From assembly GCA_002479455.1 (NCBI GenBank), contig DLNB01000066.1:870-23229 (forward strand): a DNA stretch of 22,360 nt, in the 5' to 3' direction. A model generated the notes under the pieces. It was not told the origin of the DNA and made no database searches. It worked only from the letters and a program-made list of their open reading frames with translations. Source of the stretch: Acetothermia bacterium UBA7521. Lineage in GTDB: Bacteria; Bipolaricaulota; Bipolaricaulia; Bipolaricaulales; Bipolaricaulaceae. Of the stretch, positions 21,778-22,360 are shown in pieces (the stretch's first letter is position 1; each line of letters begins with the position of its first letter). The translations under genes were made by a program, and so were the position numbers.

Positions 21778-22360
21778 TTGGCCACTCCAACCACGGTGCG
21801 GGTGGGGCTTGCCAGCTGCGGGATCGCCAGTGGCGCGACTGCGGTCTACGAGAAGCTGCGTTCCCTCCTCGCGGACCACGATGACATCGCGCTGCAGCAG
21901 GTGGGGTGCGTGGGCCTCTGCTTCCACGAACCGCTGGTCGAAGTGGAGGTGGACGGAACGAGGTACCTGTACGGGGAGGTCACCCCGGAGATTGTCGAGG
22001 AGATCCTGGCGTTCCACCTCCGTGGAGAGGGCGACGTCGGTGAACGCCTCGTATTCAGCACAGACCGTGAGGCCCCCGAGAACGCGATGCTCGCGAAGCA
22101 GGTGCGGATCGTCCTCCGCAACTGCGGCCACATCGACCCGGAGCGGATCGAGGCGTACGTCGCCCGCGATGGGTACCAGGCCCTGACCCAGGCGCTCCCG
22201 ATGAAGCCGGAGGCGATCATCGCCGAGGTGGAGAAGAGCGGCCTCCGCGGGCGGGGAGGGGCGGGGTTCTCCACCGGGCTGAAGTGGAAGTTCACCCGCG
22301 CGGCGACGGGCGACGTGAAGTACGTCGTGTGCAATGCCGACGAGGGCGATCCCGGCGCGT
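21778..22360 (+). CDS. nuoF: NuoF-like NADH-binding flavoprotein subunit (HydB/HndC type), 3' truncated by window
   Basis: About 194 codons are visible before the window ends. Translation likely starts at TTG (21778) with GGGAGGG 11 nt upstream. Residues 1-90 form a thioredoxin-like domain (VRVGLASCGIASGA, then VGCVGLC with C44 and C48). Next comes RNCGHIDPERIEAYV, a linker common in HydB-type subunits, and then the NuoF core with SGLRGRGGAGFSTGLKWKF, the glycine-rich NADH/FMN motif, and CNADEGDPGA. In this class the protein takes electrons from NADH to FMN and on to Fe-S clusters. In the N-terminal domain the second cysteine of the usual C-x4-C is a glycine (C14, G19), so the four-cysteine site is incomplete. 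The 4Fe-4S and any ferredoxin-like C-terminal domain lie outside the window. Confidence 0.92.
   Translation, partial: MATPTTVRVGLASCGIASGATAVYEKLRSLLADHDDIALQQVGCVGLCFHEPLVEVEVDGTRYLYGEVTPEIVEEILAFHLRGEGDVGERLVFSTDREAPENAMLAKQVRIVLRNCGHIDPERIEAYVARDGYQALTQALPMKPEAIIAEVEKSGLRGRGGAGFSTGLKWKFTRAATGDVKYVVCNADEGDPGA

Noticed and set aside
1..22360. CRISPR array or insertion sequence
   Set aside because: No regularly spaced short repeats with unique spacers and no transposase or integrase reading frame were found.

Overview
The window comes from a high-GC bacterium with tightly packed genes and frequent 4-nt stop/start overlaps. An anaerobic or thermophilic lineage is suggested by a NuoE/NuoF-type pair resembling electron-bifurcating hydrogenase subunits, two glutamate dehydrogenases (one of archaeal/Thermococcales type) and Crp/Fnr-like regulators without Fe-S cysteines. 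Bipolaricaulota (Acetothermia) would fit, but this is a low-confidence guess from gene content, since the window holds no rRNA or ribosomal-protein marker.

Layout. (1) 27-3146: a tRNA-Pro(GGG) on the minus strand, then a three-gene plus-strand operon of a membrane-anchored M20 peptidase, a GNAT acetyltransferase with a C-terminal thioredoxin-like part, and an AlkD-like DNA alkylation repair protein, joined by two ATGA overlaps. (2) 3147-11421: an accessory, defence-rich segment with lower GC over much of its length. It holds an AbiEi/AbiEii type IV toxin-antitoxin pair bracketed by copies of a complex direct repeat, a DUF2283 protein coupled to an alpha/beta hydrolase, a large HEPN-type protein with an R-x4-H motif, and, convergent with it, a single-chain Eco57I-like restriction-modification enzyme carrying two in-frame palindromic repeat insertions. 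(3) 11422-14251: a translationally coupled minus-strand operon of a secreted protein, a MacB/LolD-type ABC ATPase and a MacB/FtsX-type permease. (4) 14527-16053: a TlpA-like thioredoxin, a tRNA-Ser(UGA) and a HAD phosphatase ending in a strong hairpin. (5) 16100-20958: a nitrogen/redox block with gdh 1 coupled (GTGA) to a small nucleotidyltransferase, two convergent Crp/Fnr-like regulators whose 3' ends overlap by 20 nt, and a second, archaeal-type gdh. (6) 20959-22360: a structured intergenic region followed by a NuoE-like gene and the start of a NuoF-like gene cut by the window end.

How parts work together. The gdh/crp/gdh block looks like a regulated glutamate and NAD(P)H node placed next to an NADH-linked flavoprotein operon. 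The AbiE, HEPN and restriction-modification genes look like a defence island assembled by repeat-mediated exchange. The least expected signals are a possible pseudoknotted and switchable RNA at 21079-21164, the coding palindromic insertions in the methylase, the repeat-bracketed AbiE cassette with its own palindromic operator, and the coupling of a nucleotidyltransferase to glutamate dehydrogenase.
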